A stretch of DNA of 21,652 bases from Alphaproteobacteria bacterium (GCA_013152625.1 JAADFY010000034.1:1492-23143), one strand, 5' to 3'; positions 1 through 8,460 are shown, counted from the first letter of the stretch. Program-made: numbers and translations. Notes: a model not told the origin generated them from the sequence alone.

Positions 1-3000
1 GGTTTCGTGGCCATTCTGGTCATGCCGATCATGGGTTTTTATGCCCTCGCCTTCCTGATGCGCCGGGCCCAGGACCTGCGCATTGCCGCCAATTCCATGA
101 CCCAGGCCGCCATGCGCCTGGCCGAGCCCGAAACCACCGCCACCCGCCAGATCACCACCGTGGCCCAGGCCGTGCGCCGGGAAGTCAACGCCATTGGCGA
201 CGGGCTGGAGCGCGCCCTGTCCCGGGCCTCGGAAATTGAGGTCATGGTTCACAACGAGGTCAATTCCCTCGAACGCTCGTATTCCGATAATGAATCACGG
301 ATGCGTATTCTCATTGACGAGCTGTCTTCCCAGCGTGAAGCGGTGTTTACCAATTCCGAGCAGGTCCGGGACGCCATCGCCAATGCCCACCGCACGTTTG
401 CCGGAGATATGCAGACCGTCGGGGTCGCGCTGGCCGAACAGCTCAATTCTATCTCCACCGACCTGACCGGGCGCCTGACCGAGCGGTCTGACCAGATTAT
501 TGCCGCCCTTGAGAATATGGGCGGACTTGTCGAAGGCACCCTGGTGGAAAAGACCGATGCGTTCTCGCAAATCGTTGGCGAGCGCTCGGAAGAAATCACC
601 AAGCTGATGGACCATCGTGTGGATGCCATCAACGAAATTCTGGCCTCGCGTACCGCTGAACTCAATCGCACCTTGAATGAGGGCAGCACCGGCATGACTG
701 CCGAGTTCGAGCAGAAATCGGCGATGCTGGGCAGCATACTGCGCGCATCGGGAGAATCGATTCTTGGTGACCTGACCCTGCGTGCCGATGAGATCTCGGA
801 GCGTCTGACCAATGTCGGCGGCCGGCTTTCCGGTGACATCGCTGAAAAAGCAGACGCCGCATCCGCAACCCTTGCTGCCATTGGCGACCGGTTTGACGAA
901 GTTTTTGCCATCCAGTCCAACAACCTTGAAAGCCGCATCCAGACTGCGGTGATCGAGATGAACACCGCCATCGAGGACAACACCGAAAAGGCCCGGACCG
1001 CATTTCTGGACGCCGGCCATGACAATATCTCCCGCCTGGCCATCCGGGCCGAGGAAATCACCGGCGTGCTCGATGAGCGTGTGGGACAAATGAACGAGAT
1101 TGTTGGCGAAAAGGGCGACCGCCTGATCAACACCCTCAATCATCACCAGAACGCCATTACCCACAGCGCCGAGTTGCTCGAGAACGAACTCAAGGAGCGC
1201 GCCGAAACCCTGAATACGCTGATGACCACCCACACCGAGGAATTTGCCAATTCCTTTGAGCGCTCCAGCGATGAATTTAGAAGCCGGGTCGATGTCAGCC
1301 TGCGCAATGTGGTGGAAACCATCGACACCCGCACCAACCATGTCTCCGAGCTCATCGAGCAAAAAGTCACCGAGGTAAACACCAATCTCGGACTGGGTAT
1401 CGAGCAGGCCGTCAATCGCATCACCGACGCCGAACAGGGGGTCGCGGCCAAGTTCACCCTCGCGGCCACCTCCATTGAAAAAAGCGCCGACGCTCTCGCC
1501 ACCACGGTCGAGACAACAGTGAGCCGGTCCAGTGAAATTCTGACCGCCAATGCCACCTCCATGGCCGACCGGATCGACGAGCACCTCGGCACGGTCGAGC
1601 AGCGACTGGATACATCCGTTCACCGGGTGCTGCACACCGTGGACGCCAAGCTCGGCACCCTGCCCGAAGCCATAACTTCCCGGGTGGAAATCGCAGCAGA
1701 TCGCCTGACCACCTTGAATGACACGATCGGCAAGACCGTCTCCACGTCCGTCAAGGATCTTGAATCCGGTGCCGCAACTATTGAAGGGCTGGTCAACGAC
1801 AAGGTTACCGGGCTGGCAACGCACCTGACCACCAGTGTCGAGCATTCGGCCGCCCGCATGGAAACGGTTGTCGGCCAGGCACTTGAACAACTTGGTATTG
1901 CCGCGCGTACCGTGGATGAACTGGTGGGCACCCGCGCCCCGGCTGCAGCCAGGGAACTGACCGAAAAAGCCGAGGCCCTTCAATCGGTGGTTGCCCTGCA
2001 AAGCGATACATTTACCCAGCTTGTCGAGACCAAGACCAGTTCGATCAGCGAAGCGGTCCAGAACCATTCATCGGTGTTCTCCACTCTGATCGACGAAAAA
2101 GTCGCCGGGGTCACCAGCGCCCTGGCCAGTCAGACCGAAGCCTTCGCCAAGCTGGTGGACAGCGGCACGATCGAGATCAACGAGACCCTCAAGACCCGCT
2201 CGGACCGCTTTAACGAACTGGTCAAATCCGGCACCTCTGAGCTCACCGAAACCTTAAGCGCCCAGGCCAGTGGCTTTAACGAACTGGTCATATCCGGCAC
2301 ATCACAAATCAACGACACATTGAGCACCCATGCCAGCGGCTTTAATGAACTGGTCAAATCCGGCACCTCGCAGATCAACGACACATTGAGCACCCAGACC
2401 AGCGGCTTTAATGATCTGGTCAAATCCGGCACATCGCAAATTAACGACACATTGAGTGCCCATGCTGACCGCTTTAACGAATTGGTCGATGCCGGCACCA
2501 CCGAAGTGAACAATTCACTGGCCGCCCGTGCAGCGATTTTCGCTTCGATCGTTGAAGAGCGCACCAGTGACATCACCGCTTCGCTGGGCGCACAGGCAGA
2601 CAGGTTCGCCGCCATGGTTGACGACAAATCCTCTGAACTGACCGGGACCATCGATCAACAGTCCAAAACCCTGTCCGAACTCATCGAAACGCGCACAACC
2701 GAGCTGGATTCCTCACTCAAGAGCCACGGCAATATTCTGCGGGCCGCCCTCGAGCTGTCGGCCAATGAGGCCGAGGATCTCATGTCCACGTCCACCGGGC
2801 GCATTACCACCGAAGTCACAGGCGCATTGGAAAAACTCAACGACTCCAACACCCTGCTGCAACAGGTACTCGACACGGCCACCACCAATCTTGCCGAACT
2901 GGAATCCAGTGTTGGCCGGCACACCTCGACCTACGCCCAGACGGTCATGGAAGCGGTATCCGATACCCACGAGGCCGGGCGCATGATGAACGATCATGTC

Positions 3001-4314
3001 TCCGAATTGCGGTCCACCATAACCCAGCTGGCCGAGGAACTTCAGACCATCAAAACCACGCTGGCCGATCAGACCGCAGGGTTTTCCGGTGCGGCCCGGG
3101 AGCTGTCCGACGCCGGTCTGGTTACCGTTTCAACCCTTGAGGAAGGGCGCACCGCCATGGAGGCGCTGGTCTCCGGGTTTACGGTGCGGGCGGACGATAT
3201 TGACGCCAAGCTCAAGACTTTCTCGGTCAATCTCACCGACACGGTCTCCCAGACCGAGGACCGCATTGCCATATCCCAGCGGGCCATGGAAGAAACCGTG
3301 CGCGCCTCCGCCGAGACCCTGACCGACAATCTGAAAAATGTTGCCGAAGCGGCCAGCGGCGAGAGCGAAAAAGTCACCGCTCGCTTGCGCGAAACCCAGG
3401 TCAGCCTGGCCAGTGAATTGCAGGCTGCCATTCGCGACGCCAACGACCACTTTGCCGACTCGGCCCAGTCCATGCGCGAAACCGCCGCCGAAATCGGCAA
3501 GGAGCTGGAAGCTGCCCGCAACGAAATCAAACGCTCAGTCATAGAGTTGCCAGAGGAAACCCGGGCCAGCGCCGCCGCCATGCGCCGGGTGGTTGCCGAA
3601 CAGATCGAGGCGCTCAATGAGCTAAATTCGATTGTTCGCTCGCAACCTGCCTCCCATGATCTGTCCAATTCACGCGCCCATTCGGGCAATGTGGTCCGCC
3701 CGGCAACGCCGGCCACCCCCACCGCAGGCACACCAACCGCCGGTAGCACGCCCGCCGCGTCAAATGCCAAGCCCGCCGCCGCCCCGCCGGCCAAAACAGC
3801 CCGCGCTGCCGTCGGCCCCGGTCCACAACGCAAATCCATCGGCGACAGCCTGGCCGCCAAGCCCGCCCCCGCCGGGTCCACCACCGCAGCCAAAAGTGAA
3901 AGCGATGGCTGGCTGCGTGATCTTTTGCGCAACGCATCGGCCAACCAGCTCGCCAGCGCCGCAGATGCCAGTTCCGGCATATCCCTGACCGGCATGAGCC
4001 TTGAGATCAACCGCGCCTTTGATGTGCCGGTTCTCACCGAGGCATGGAAGCGCTATCGCATGGGCGAACAGGGCGCATTTTCCCGCCGCATCTACACGCT
4101 TTCCGGCCAGGGTACCTATGACGATGTGCGTAAACGCATTCGCCGCGAGCCCGAGTTTGCCGATGCCGCCAACACCTTCATGGTCGAATTTGAAGTCACC
4201 CTGAACGAGGTGACCGGCGGCGCGGACGGGATCAACAGGAGCCTGGAGTTGCTGGTATCAGACCAGGGGCGCGTTTACACAATGTTGTCCCACGCCAGTT
4301 CCAGACTGGACTAG
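1..4314 (+). CDS. gpr: Growth Pole Ring (GPR/RgsE)-like giant coiled-coil membrane protein, 5' truncated by window
   Basis: The frame is open from the first base, so the true start lies upstream; the GTG at 7 is probably internal. What is visible begins with a hydrophobic membrane segment (about the first 20 residues, ending before RRAQDLR). About 1,200 residues of predicted helix follow, rich in Thr, Ser, Ala and Glu with a 22-residue periodicity, as in apolipoprotein A/E-type helices. A Pro/Ala/Thr-rich linker lies at roughly residues 1225-1298 (numbered from the GTG), and a compact C-terminal domain of about 130 residues begins at WLRDLL. This layout matches the GPR/RgsE family of Rhizobiales, about 2,000 residues long. 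In Agrobacterium that protein forms a ring at the growing pole and is needed for polar growth and rod shape. The family assignment is from architecture and memory, not an alignment. The gene ends in TAG overlapping a palindromic repeat. Any other giant apolipoprotein-like coiled-coil protein is the alternative. Confidence 0.72.
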   Translation, partial: GFVAILVMPIMGFYALAFLMRRAQDLRIAANSMTQAAMRLAEPETTATRQITTVAQAVRREVNAIGDGLERALSRASEIEVMVHNEVNSLERSYSDNESRMRILIDELSSQREAVFTNSEQVRDAIANAHRTFAGDMQTVGVALAEQLNSISTDLTGRLTERSDQIIAALENMGGLVEGTLVEKTDAFSQIVGERSEEITKLMDHRVDAINEILASRTAELNRTLNEGSTGMTAEFEQKSAMLGSILRASGESILGDLTLRADEISERLTNVGGRLSGDIAEKADAASATLAAIGDRFDEVFAIQSNNLESRIQTAVIEMNTAIEDNTEKARTAFLDAGHDNISRLAIRAEEITGVLDERVGQMNEIVGEKGDRLINTLNHHQNAITHSAELLENELKERAETLNTLMTTHTEEFANSFERSSDEFRSRVDVSLRNVVETIDTRTNHVSELIEQKVTEVNTNLGLGIEQAVNRITDAEQGVAAKFTLAATSIEKSADALATTVETTVSRSSEILTANATSMADRIDEHLGTVEQRLDTSVHRVLHTVDAKLGTLPEAITSRVEIAADRLTTLNDTIGKTVSTSVKDLESGAATIEGLVNDKVTGLATHLTTSVEHSAARMETVVGQALEQLGIAARTVDELVGTRAPAAARELTEKAEALQSVVALQSDTFTQLVETKTSSISEAVQNHSSVFSTLIDEKVAGVTSALASQTEAFAKLVDSGTIEINETLKTRSDRFNELVKSGTSELTETLSAQASGFNELVISGTSQINDTLSTHASGFNELVKSGTSQINDTLSTQTSGFNDLVKSGTSQINDTLSAHADRFNELVDAGTTEVNNSLAARAAIFASIVEERTSDITASLGAQADRFAAMVDDKSSELTGTIDQQSKTLSELIETRTTELDSSLKSHGNILRAALELSANEAEDLMSTSTGRITTEVTGALEKLNDSNTLLQQVLDTATTNLAELESSVGRHTSTYAQTVMEAVSDTHEAGRMMNDHVSELRSTITQLAEELQTIKTTLADQTAGFSGAARELSDAGLVTVSTLEEGRTAMEALVSGFTVRADDIDAKLKTFSVNLTDTVSQTEDRIAISQRAMEETVRASAETLTDNLKNVAEAASGESEKVTARLRETQVSLASELQAAIRDANDHFADSAQSMRETAAEIGKELEAARNEIKRSVIELPEETRASAAAMRRVVAEQIEALNELNSIVRSQPASHDLSNSRAHSGNVVRPATPATPTAGTPTAGSTPAASNAKPAAAPPAKTARAAVGPGPQRKSIGDSLAAKPAPAGSTTAAKSESDGWLRDLLRNASANQLASAADASSGISLTGMSLEINRAFDVPVLTEAWKRYRMGEQGAFSRRIYTLSGQGTYDDVRKRIRREPEFADAANTFMVEFEVTLNEVTGGADGINRSLELLVSDQGRVYTMLSHASSRLD
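2011..2736 (+). repeat. Eleven tandem 66-bp (22-residue) repeats inside the GPR-like gene
   Basis: Eleven consecutive 22-residue units start at 2011, 2077, 2143, 2209, 2275, 2341, 2407, 2473, 2539, 2605 and 2671. Most begin with Phe followed by a pattern such as FNELVKSGTSQINDTL. The units at 2209-2472 are very similar at the DNA level; the copies at 2275 and 2341 differ at about seven of 66 positions by eye. The outer units keep the periodicity but diverge in sequence. A 22-residue period is two 11-residue turns, typical of apolipoprotein-like amphipathic helices. The near-identical core suggests recent in-frame duplication. Confidence 0.92.
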
Positions 4315-4362
4315 AGCGTGTCACCGATAAGTGGGTACCGGTTATCGGAATAATTGACACGC
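4313..4362. repeat. Nested palindromic intergenic element, copy 1
   Basis: The outer arms GCGTGTCA (4316-4323) and TGACACGC (4355-4362) enclose inner arms CCGATAA (4324-4330) and TTATCGG (4342-4348). The first 37 bases (4313-4349) are repeated exactly at 4371-4407, a period of 58 bp. The element starts within the TAG stop codon of the GPR-like gene. It may fold into a stable hairpin at the mRNA 3' end. A related element lies at 21587-21633. Confidence 0.85.
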
Positions 4363-4370
4363 GGTGAAAA

Positions 4371-4419
4371 AGAGCGTGTCACCGATAAGTGGGTACCGGT
4401 TATCGGACAAATGACACGC
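4371..4419. repeat. Nested palindromic intergenic element, copy 2
   Basis: This is the second tandem copy, with outer arms at 4374-4381 and 4412-4419 and inner arms at 4382-4388 and 4400-4406. It is identical to copy 1 over its first 37 bases and differs mainly between the inner and outer right arms. Confidence 0.85.
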
Positions 4420-4433
4420 GGCAACAAAGAAGT

Positions 4434-4473
4434 AGACTGCGGTTTTTGATTCTATCAAAACATGACGCAGTCT
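4434..4473. terminator. Nested stem-loop between convergent genes, possible bidirectional terminator
   Basis: The outer arms AGACTGCG (4434-4441) and CGCAGTCT (4466-4473) flank inner arms TTTTGAT (4444-4450) and ATCAAAA (4454-4460) around a 3-base loop. It lies between the 3' ends of the plus-strand GPR-like gene and the minus-strand MFS gene, where a shared terminator is expected. The T and A runs are inside the stem, not after it, so termination is inferred. It could be another dispersed palindromic repeat. Confidence 0.5.
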
Positions 4474-4484
4474 GGAATCTTGTC

Positions 4485-5717
4485 CTAAACCCGCGCTTCC
4501 ATTTCCTTTTTCGGGCTCATCAACACCAGTGAAGCGGCGATGCACAACGCCGCTACCCCCGATACGGCGGATGCAACCCAGAAAGCGTCGGTGGAAATTT
4601 CGGCCACCAGAAACCCAAATCCGGCCAGAGCCGCAACGATCGCGATTTGCCGGATCATCATGAAAAAGCCCTGGGCCTCGGCGGCGATATTCTCGTGGGT
4701 CCAGTTGGCGATAAAACTGACGGTCCCAAGATAGGCCAGCCCGAAGGTTGCCAGGTGCAGTATCTGCAGCAGCCCATACCCCCAGAGCGGCGGCGTAAGG
4801 GCGAACCCGGCCCAGCGCACAACACCGAGAATACTCGCCCACAGCAACAGGTGCCGGGCCGAAAAGCGTCGCGACAACCGGTTAAAGTACAACATGCTGA
4901 ATATCTCACTCACCGGCCCCAGCGCCCACAACACGCCGATCTGCCAGTCGGCTATTCCGGCCTGGCTCCACAACAGCGCCCCGAAGGCCATTTGCATCAT
5001 GTGGCTGGCCTGTAACAGCGCCGTCCCCACCAGAGGCAGGAAAAACCAGGGCCGCCAGAAATCTGAAAAGCGGCGTGCAATGTGCGGAATATCGGTCGCC
5101 GTCTCGAACACCGGCCCAACCGTTTCGGCCACCGGCCCGGCGCCGCCTGTGGCCCGGAAATTCGGCAATGACAATGCGACAACGCCCCGGACCAGGGCGA
5201 CAAAAACAATCATGGGCACAAACGTGCCAATCCCACCCGCCTGAATGACCAGACCGGCAAGAAACGTTACAATCACAAAGCCGATGGTGCCCCACACCCG
5301 CACCAGCGCAAATTCGCTTCCCCGCCGCCGGGTCATGCGCATGGCAGCAGCATCAAGAACCGGAACAAGGGCCTGAACAGGAATGATCACCAGCGCCCAC
5401 AGCACCAGAATGGTCCAGAAATCCGTGGCCAGAAAGAGTGCCAGCGGTGTCACCGCCGCCAGCAGGGCCCCGATCACGATGACCTGGCGCCAGTCCGAAG
5501 CCCGATCCGCCACGCGTCCAACGACCACATTGAGCAAAATCATGACAAATATGGGCACGGCATTTAAGGTGCCGATCTGGGCCGCGCCAATGCCTTTCGC
5601 ATCCAGCCACAGGCCTAAAAACGGGTTGGAAATCGCCGCGGTAGACATGGAGACGGAATAAAAAAGGGCGGTGCGAAATTCCGGCGTAGCCAGCCGTTCG
5701 CGGACAGGCATAGCCAT
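4485..5717 (-). CDS. MFS permease, HcaT/phenylpropionate-permease-like (MFS_1-like)
   Basis: A 410-residue integral membrane protein with about 12 hydrophobic segments, as expected of major facilitator transporters acting by proton-coupled transport in the inner membrane. The segment SEFALVRVWGTIGFVIVTF (near residues 135-155) resembles the Gly-Ser-x-Arg-x-Trp-Gly signature of the HcaT/LacY-like branch. The loop GRVADRASDWRQV corresponds to the conserved MFS loop 2-3. The substrate cannot be read from the sequence; aromatic acids, sugars or nucleosides are all possible. The start MAMPVRERL gives the normal length, and MPVRERL two codons later is equally plausible. It lies 75 bp downstream of the phosphoesterase gene on the same strand, so co-transcription is possible but not shown. 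Confidence 0.85.
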   Translation of the reverse strand: MAMPVRERLATPEFRTALFYSVSMSTAAISNPFLGLWLDAKGIGAAQIGTLNAVPIFVMILLNVVVGRVADRASDWRQVIVIGALLAAVTPLALFLATDFWTILVLWALVIIPVQALVPVLDAAAMRMTRRRGSEFALVRVWGTIGFVIVTFLAGLVIQAGGIGTFVPMIVFVALVRGVVALSLPNFRATGGAGPVAETVGPVFETATDIPHIARRFSDFWRPWFFLPLVGTALLQASHMMQMAFGALLWSQAGIADWQIGVLWALGPVSEIFSMLYFNRLSRRFSARHLLLWASILGVVRWAGFALTPPLWGYGLLQILHLATFGLAYLGTVSFIANWTHENIAAEAQGFFMMIRQIAIVAALAGFGFLVAEISTDAFWVASAVSGVAALCIAASLVLMSPKKEMEARV

Positions 5718-5792
5718 CGCCGGTTTGCTCTTTGAATCAAAAATGCCAGAATTGTCTAATGCGCCTGCCGGCCGGATTTAGCAAGCCCGCCC

Positions 5793-6593
5793 CTACGCCG
5801 CAGCCTTGGACTTGCGGGCGCGGCGGCGGGTGGGCCGGGCGATCTTGTCTTTCCAGGTGATCAACTCGAACCGGCCATCGGGATTCTCCACCACCGCGGT
5901 GCAACTCTCCACCCAGTCGCCGGTATTGATGTATCGCGTCCCGTAACTTTCATGCATGTCGGCATGGTGGATATGGCCGCAAATAACCCCGTCCACTTGG
6001 GCCCGCTCCGCTTCGTGAGCCAGCGCTTCCTCGAACCGGCCGATAAAGCTGACCGCGTTTTTCACCTTGTGCTTGGCCCAGGCCGAAAGCGACCAGTAGC
6101 TTAGACCCATCCGCCGGCGCACCCAGTTGACCACGCCGTTGATCGCCAGGGCGCTGCGATAAGCCCAGTCGCCCAGATGCGCCAGCCATTTTGCATGCAG
6201 CACCACCACATCAAACTGATCGCCGTGAATAACCAGATAGCGCTTGCCATCGGCAGCATGGTGGATGGTGGAATCGACGATTTCGATATCTCCGAAATGG
6301 GTACCGAGATATTCGCGCAGGAATTCGTCGTGATTGCCCGGCAGATATACGATCCGTGTGCCCTGACTGGCCATCTCAAACAGTTTTTGGATCAGTTGAT
6401 TGTTGACCTCCGGCCAGTGCCAATTGCGAGCCAGCCGCCAGCCATCGAGAAAATCGCCTACCAGGTAAATGGTTTCGGTCTTGTGGGCGTTCAGGAAATT
6501 GATCAGTTGCTGCACCCGGATCGCTTTCATGCCCAGATGCACATCGGAAATGAACAGCGACTTGATTTGACGGACTTCGCCAGTCTCGACCAT
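5793..6593 (-). CDS. UDP-2,3-diacylglucosamine diphosphatase (LpxH-like) calcineurin-type phosphoesterase
   Basis: A 266-residue metallophosphoesterase with the full dinuclear-metal motif set: DVH at 17-19, GDFLD at 46-50, GNHD at 86-89, HGD at 123-125 and GHIH at 206-209. The GDFLDGW and NTGDWVES segments are characteristic of the LpxH-related group, which hydrolyses UDP-2,3-diacylglucosamine to lipid X in lipid A synthesis at the cytoplasmic face of the inner membrane. The Arg/Lys-rich C-terminal tail (about residues 250-266) is basic and may contact membrane. Many alphaproteobacteria use the unrelated LpxI for this step, so this protein may act on another phospho-substrate. No strong ribosome-binding site precedes the ATG. 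Confidence 0.82.
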   Translation of the reverse strand: MVETGEVRQIKSLFISDVHLGMKAIRVQQLINFLNAHKTETIYLVGDFLDGWRLARNWHWPEVNNQLIQKLFEMASQGTRIVYLPGNHDEFLREYLGTHFGDIEIVDSTIHHAADGKRYLVIHGDQFDVVVLHAKWLAHLGDWAYRSALAINGVVNWVRRRMGLSYWSLSAWAKHKVKNAVSFIGRFEEALAHEAERAQVDGVICGHIHHADMHESYGTRYINTGDWVESCTAVVENPDGRFELITWKDKIARPTRRRARKSKAAA

Positions 6594-6696
6594 CTATGGA
6601 GTTTCCCGCCTAAATCCGTTCCCGGCGCACCGGACCCCGGCTTTTATGTGCCGGCCGGGCGGCATTTTTGTGGCCACCGAACTGGAAAACCTATGC

Positions 6697-7296
6697 CTAA
6701 GGTTCAAGGAATACAAGCACCGCCGCCGCGATCATTAACACCGCAAGGATCGCCCCGAGCACCTTTTCCATATTTCCCCGTGTGAGCACTCGGGCCAGTT
6801 GCTGGCCGAACAGCACCCACACCAGGCACGAGAACGGCGCCAGCGCCAGAACTCCCCCGGTAATCCACACCAGTGAAGCCAACCGCCCCTCGCCATCCAC
6901 CATCAGCGCCCCGACATAGCTGGTGGCCATGGCCCAGGCCTTGGGGTTGATCCACTGAAAAAGCGCTGCTTCGTAAAACCGCATGGGCCGGCCGCTGGCG
7001 GTGCCTCGGGCCATCCGAATACCGATCAGATTCCACGCCATCCACAAAAAATAAACCACAGCGGCATAACGCAGCGCTGTGCTCAACCAAGGAAATGCGA
7101 CAAAAAGCTGCCCCACACCCAGCCCGACCATGAGCACCATGGTGGGAAAACCAACCACGATCCCCGCCGCATGGGGCAGTGTGCGCCGCACCCCGAACGT
7201 GGCCGCCGAGGTCATCAGCATGATATTGTTCGGCCCCGGCGTAAAAAGCGTCGGTACGGCAAGCAACAGAAAACTGACTACGGCGGTGGGAAGCAT
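6697..7296 (-). CDS. LysE/RhtB-family amino-acid exporter
   Basis: A 199-residue membrane protein with about six hydrophobic segments, the normal size for LysE/RhtB exporters, which expel amino acids or their derivatives across the inner membrane. The family signature near the N-terminus is present (TPGPNN, residues 19-24), as is the central FQWINPKAWAMA segment after the third helix. The ATG at 7296 gives the standard N-terminus. There is almost no leader: a TATAAT-like box ends five bases before the ATG. The exported compound cannot be predicted. Confidence 0.92.
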   Translation of the reverse strand: MLPTAVVSFLLLAVPTLFTPGPNNIMLMTSAATFGVRRTLPHAAGIVVGFPTMVLMVGLGVGQLFVAFPWLSTALRYAAVVYFLWMAWNLIGIRMARGTASGRPMRFYEAALFQWINPKAWAMATSYVGALMVDGEGRLASLVWITGGVLALAPFSCLVWVLFGQQLARVLTRGNMEKVLGAILAVLMIAAAVLVFLEP

Positions 7297-7301
7297 TCCA
7301 C

Positions 7302-7330
7302 ATTATAGGTCAATAATACTGACATATAAA
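7302..7330 (-). promoter_or_regulatory. Putative promoter of the LysE-family gene, implying a leaderless transcript
   Basis: On the minus strand a perfect TATAAT (7302-7307) lies 17 bp downstream of TTTATA (7325-7330, four of six matches to TTGACA). The -10 box ends five bases before the ATG, so transcription would start at or within a base or two of the start codon. No Shine-Dalgarno sequence is possible in that space. Confidence 0.5.
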
Positions 7331-7344
7331 GAGGGCAACAAAAT

Positions 7345-8460
7345 TTATTGCCCGGCACCCATGTTAGCCTTGAATGCGACGATACGATTGTAGCTTTGGG
7401 CAATCCGGGCGGCAAATTCCGGGTCGGTCTCGGCCTCGGCGAGTAAAATACGCACGATCTGCCCCGGCAGTTCCATGGACGGTTCTGTGGTGTTGGAAAA
7501 CAACAGGATATCGTTTCCCGCCCGAACCGCACGCACCACCCGCTCGCGCATGGAATAAGAGTCGGCAATTGCCGCCATTTCCAGATCGTCGGTAATCACC
7601 ACCCCGTCAAACCCCATGTCACCCCGCAACAGCCCTTCAATCGCCGGCGCCGACAAAGAAACGGGGGCGCCGGTTCCATCGTCCAGGCTGGACAGGTAAA
7701 CATGGGCGGCCATCACCATATCAGCGTCATTGCTGGCAAAAAGCGCCCGGTAGGGCTCCAGTTCGATCGGATCCCAGGTCCTCGATACATCGACGAACCC
7801 CTTGTGGGTATCGCCCTCGCTCGACCCGTGGCCGGGGAAATGTTTAAGCGCCGTGGCAATACCGGCACTGGCCTGCCCGCGCACAAAGGCCCGGGCGTAG
7901 TCGGTTACGGTTTGCGGATTGGCGCCATAGGCGCGTTGGTTGAGAACAATCACCTGATTGCGTTTAAGGGCCAGATCGACCACCGGCCCGAAATTGAGGT
8001 TAAACCCCAGTCGGGCCAGCCGGTCCCCCATGGCGTGATAAATAGCTTCGGCCTGTTGCGGGCTCCGGTTGGCGGCCATCCAGGTGGCATTTGGGATTTC
8101 TTCAAAACCCACATCCCGGGTCAGACGCTCCACCCGGCCCCCTTCCTGATCTATGGTAACGAGCGGCACCAGATCCGGTCGGGCCGCCAGAAAGGCTTCA
8201 TTCATGGCCCGCACCCGCTCCAGCGAGGTGACATTGGGGCGCAAATACATAACGCCCCCCAGCTCGCCCCGCGCGATCATGCCCACCAGCTTTTGCGGAC
8301 CCGGATCACTGATCCGGTCACCCTGAAACCCCACCACAACCATTTGCCCCGCCATTTGCGCAAGGCTTTGGGCCATTGCGGCACCAGATCCCAAAACGGC
8401 ACCAAATACCCCGAGCGCCACAATACCCGGACGCACAAACCCATATATCATTGATTTCAC
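7345..8460 (-). CDS. Exported glycoside hydrolase family 3 protein (beta-N-acetylhexosaminidase, NagZ-like)
   Basis: A 371-residue GH3 enzyme of the single-domain NagZ type. It has the substrate-loop motif DQEGGRVER (104-112), KHFPGHG (206-212), the Asp-x-His pair D217/H219 that acts as acid/base, and TDDLEM (290-295) with predicted nucleophile D291. NagZ removes beta-linked N-acetylglucosamine from muropeptides. Here the protein starts with a Sec-type signal peptide ending in AMA before Gln31, so it probably works in the periplasm rather than the cytosol as in E. coli. The start used is a GTG; an in-frame ATG three codons later keeps the signal peptide. Intergenic gaps on both sides suggest its own promoter. 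Confidence 0.88.
   Translation of the reverse strand: MKSMIYGFVRPGIVALGVFGAVLGSGAAMAQSLAQMAGQMVVVGFQGDRISDPGPQKLVGMIARGELGGVMYLRPNVTSLERVRAMNEAFLAARPDLVPLVTIDQEGGRVERLTRDVGFEEIPNATWMAANRSPQQAEAIYHAMGDRLARLGFNLNFGPVVDLALKRNQVIVLNQRAYGANPQTVTDYARAFVRGQASAGIATALKHFPGHGSSEGDTHKGFVDVSRTWDPIELEPYRALFASNDADMVMAAHVYLSSLDDGTGAPVSLSAPAIEGLLRGDMGFDGVVITDDLEMAAIADSYSMRERVVRAVRAGNDILLFSNTTEPSMELPGQIVRILLAEAETDPEFAARIAQSYNRIVAFKANMGAGQ

Noticed and set aside
295..2067. Long minus-strand open frame (590 codons) opposite the GPR-like gene, with others at 249-1139 and 3069-4037
   Set aside because: They lie fully antisense to a clear gene with strong repeat structure. GC-rich, Thr/Ala/Glu-rich codon use leaves antisense frames open, and the products have no recognisable domain.
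2011..2736. Possible CRISPR array from regularly spaced repeats
   Set aside because: The repeats are contiguous 66-bp coding units without spacers, in frame within a helical protein.
6704..7303. Minus-strand ORF of 199 codons beginning GTG at 7303
   Set aside because: It overlaps the LysE-family gene in another frame; the product is Gly/Arg/Cys-rich with no family motif, whereas the other frame has the full LysE signature.
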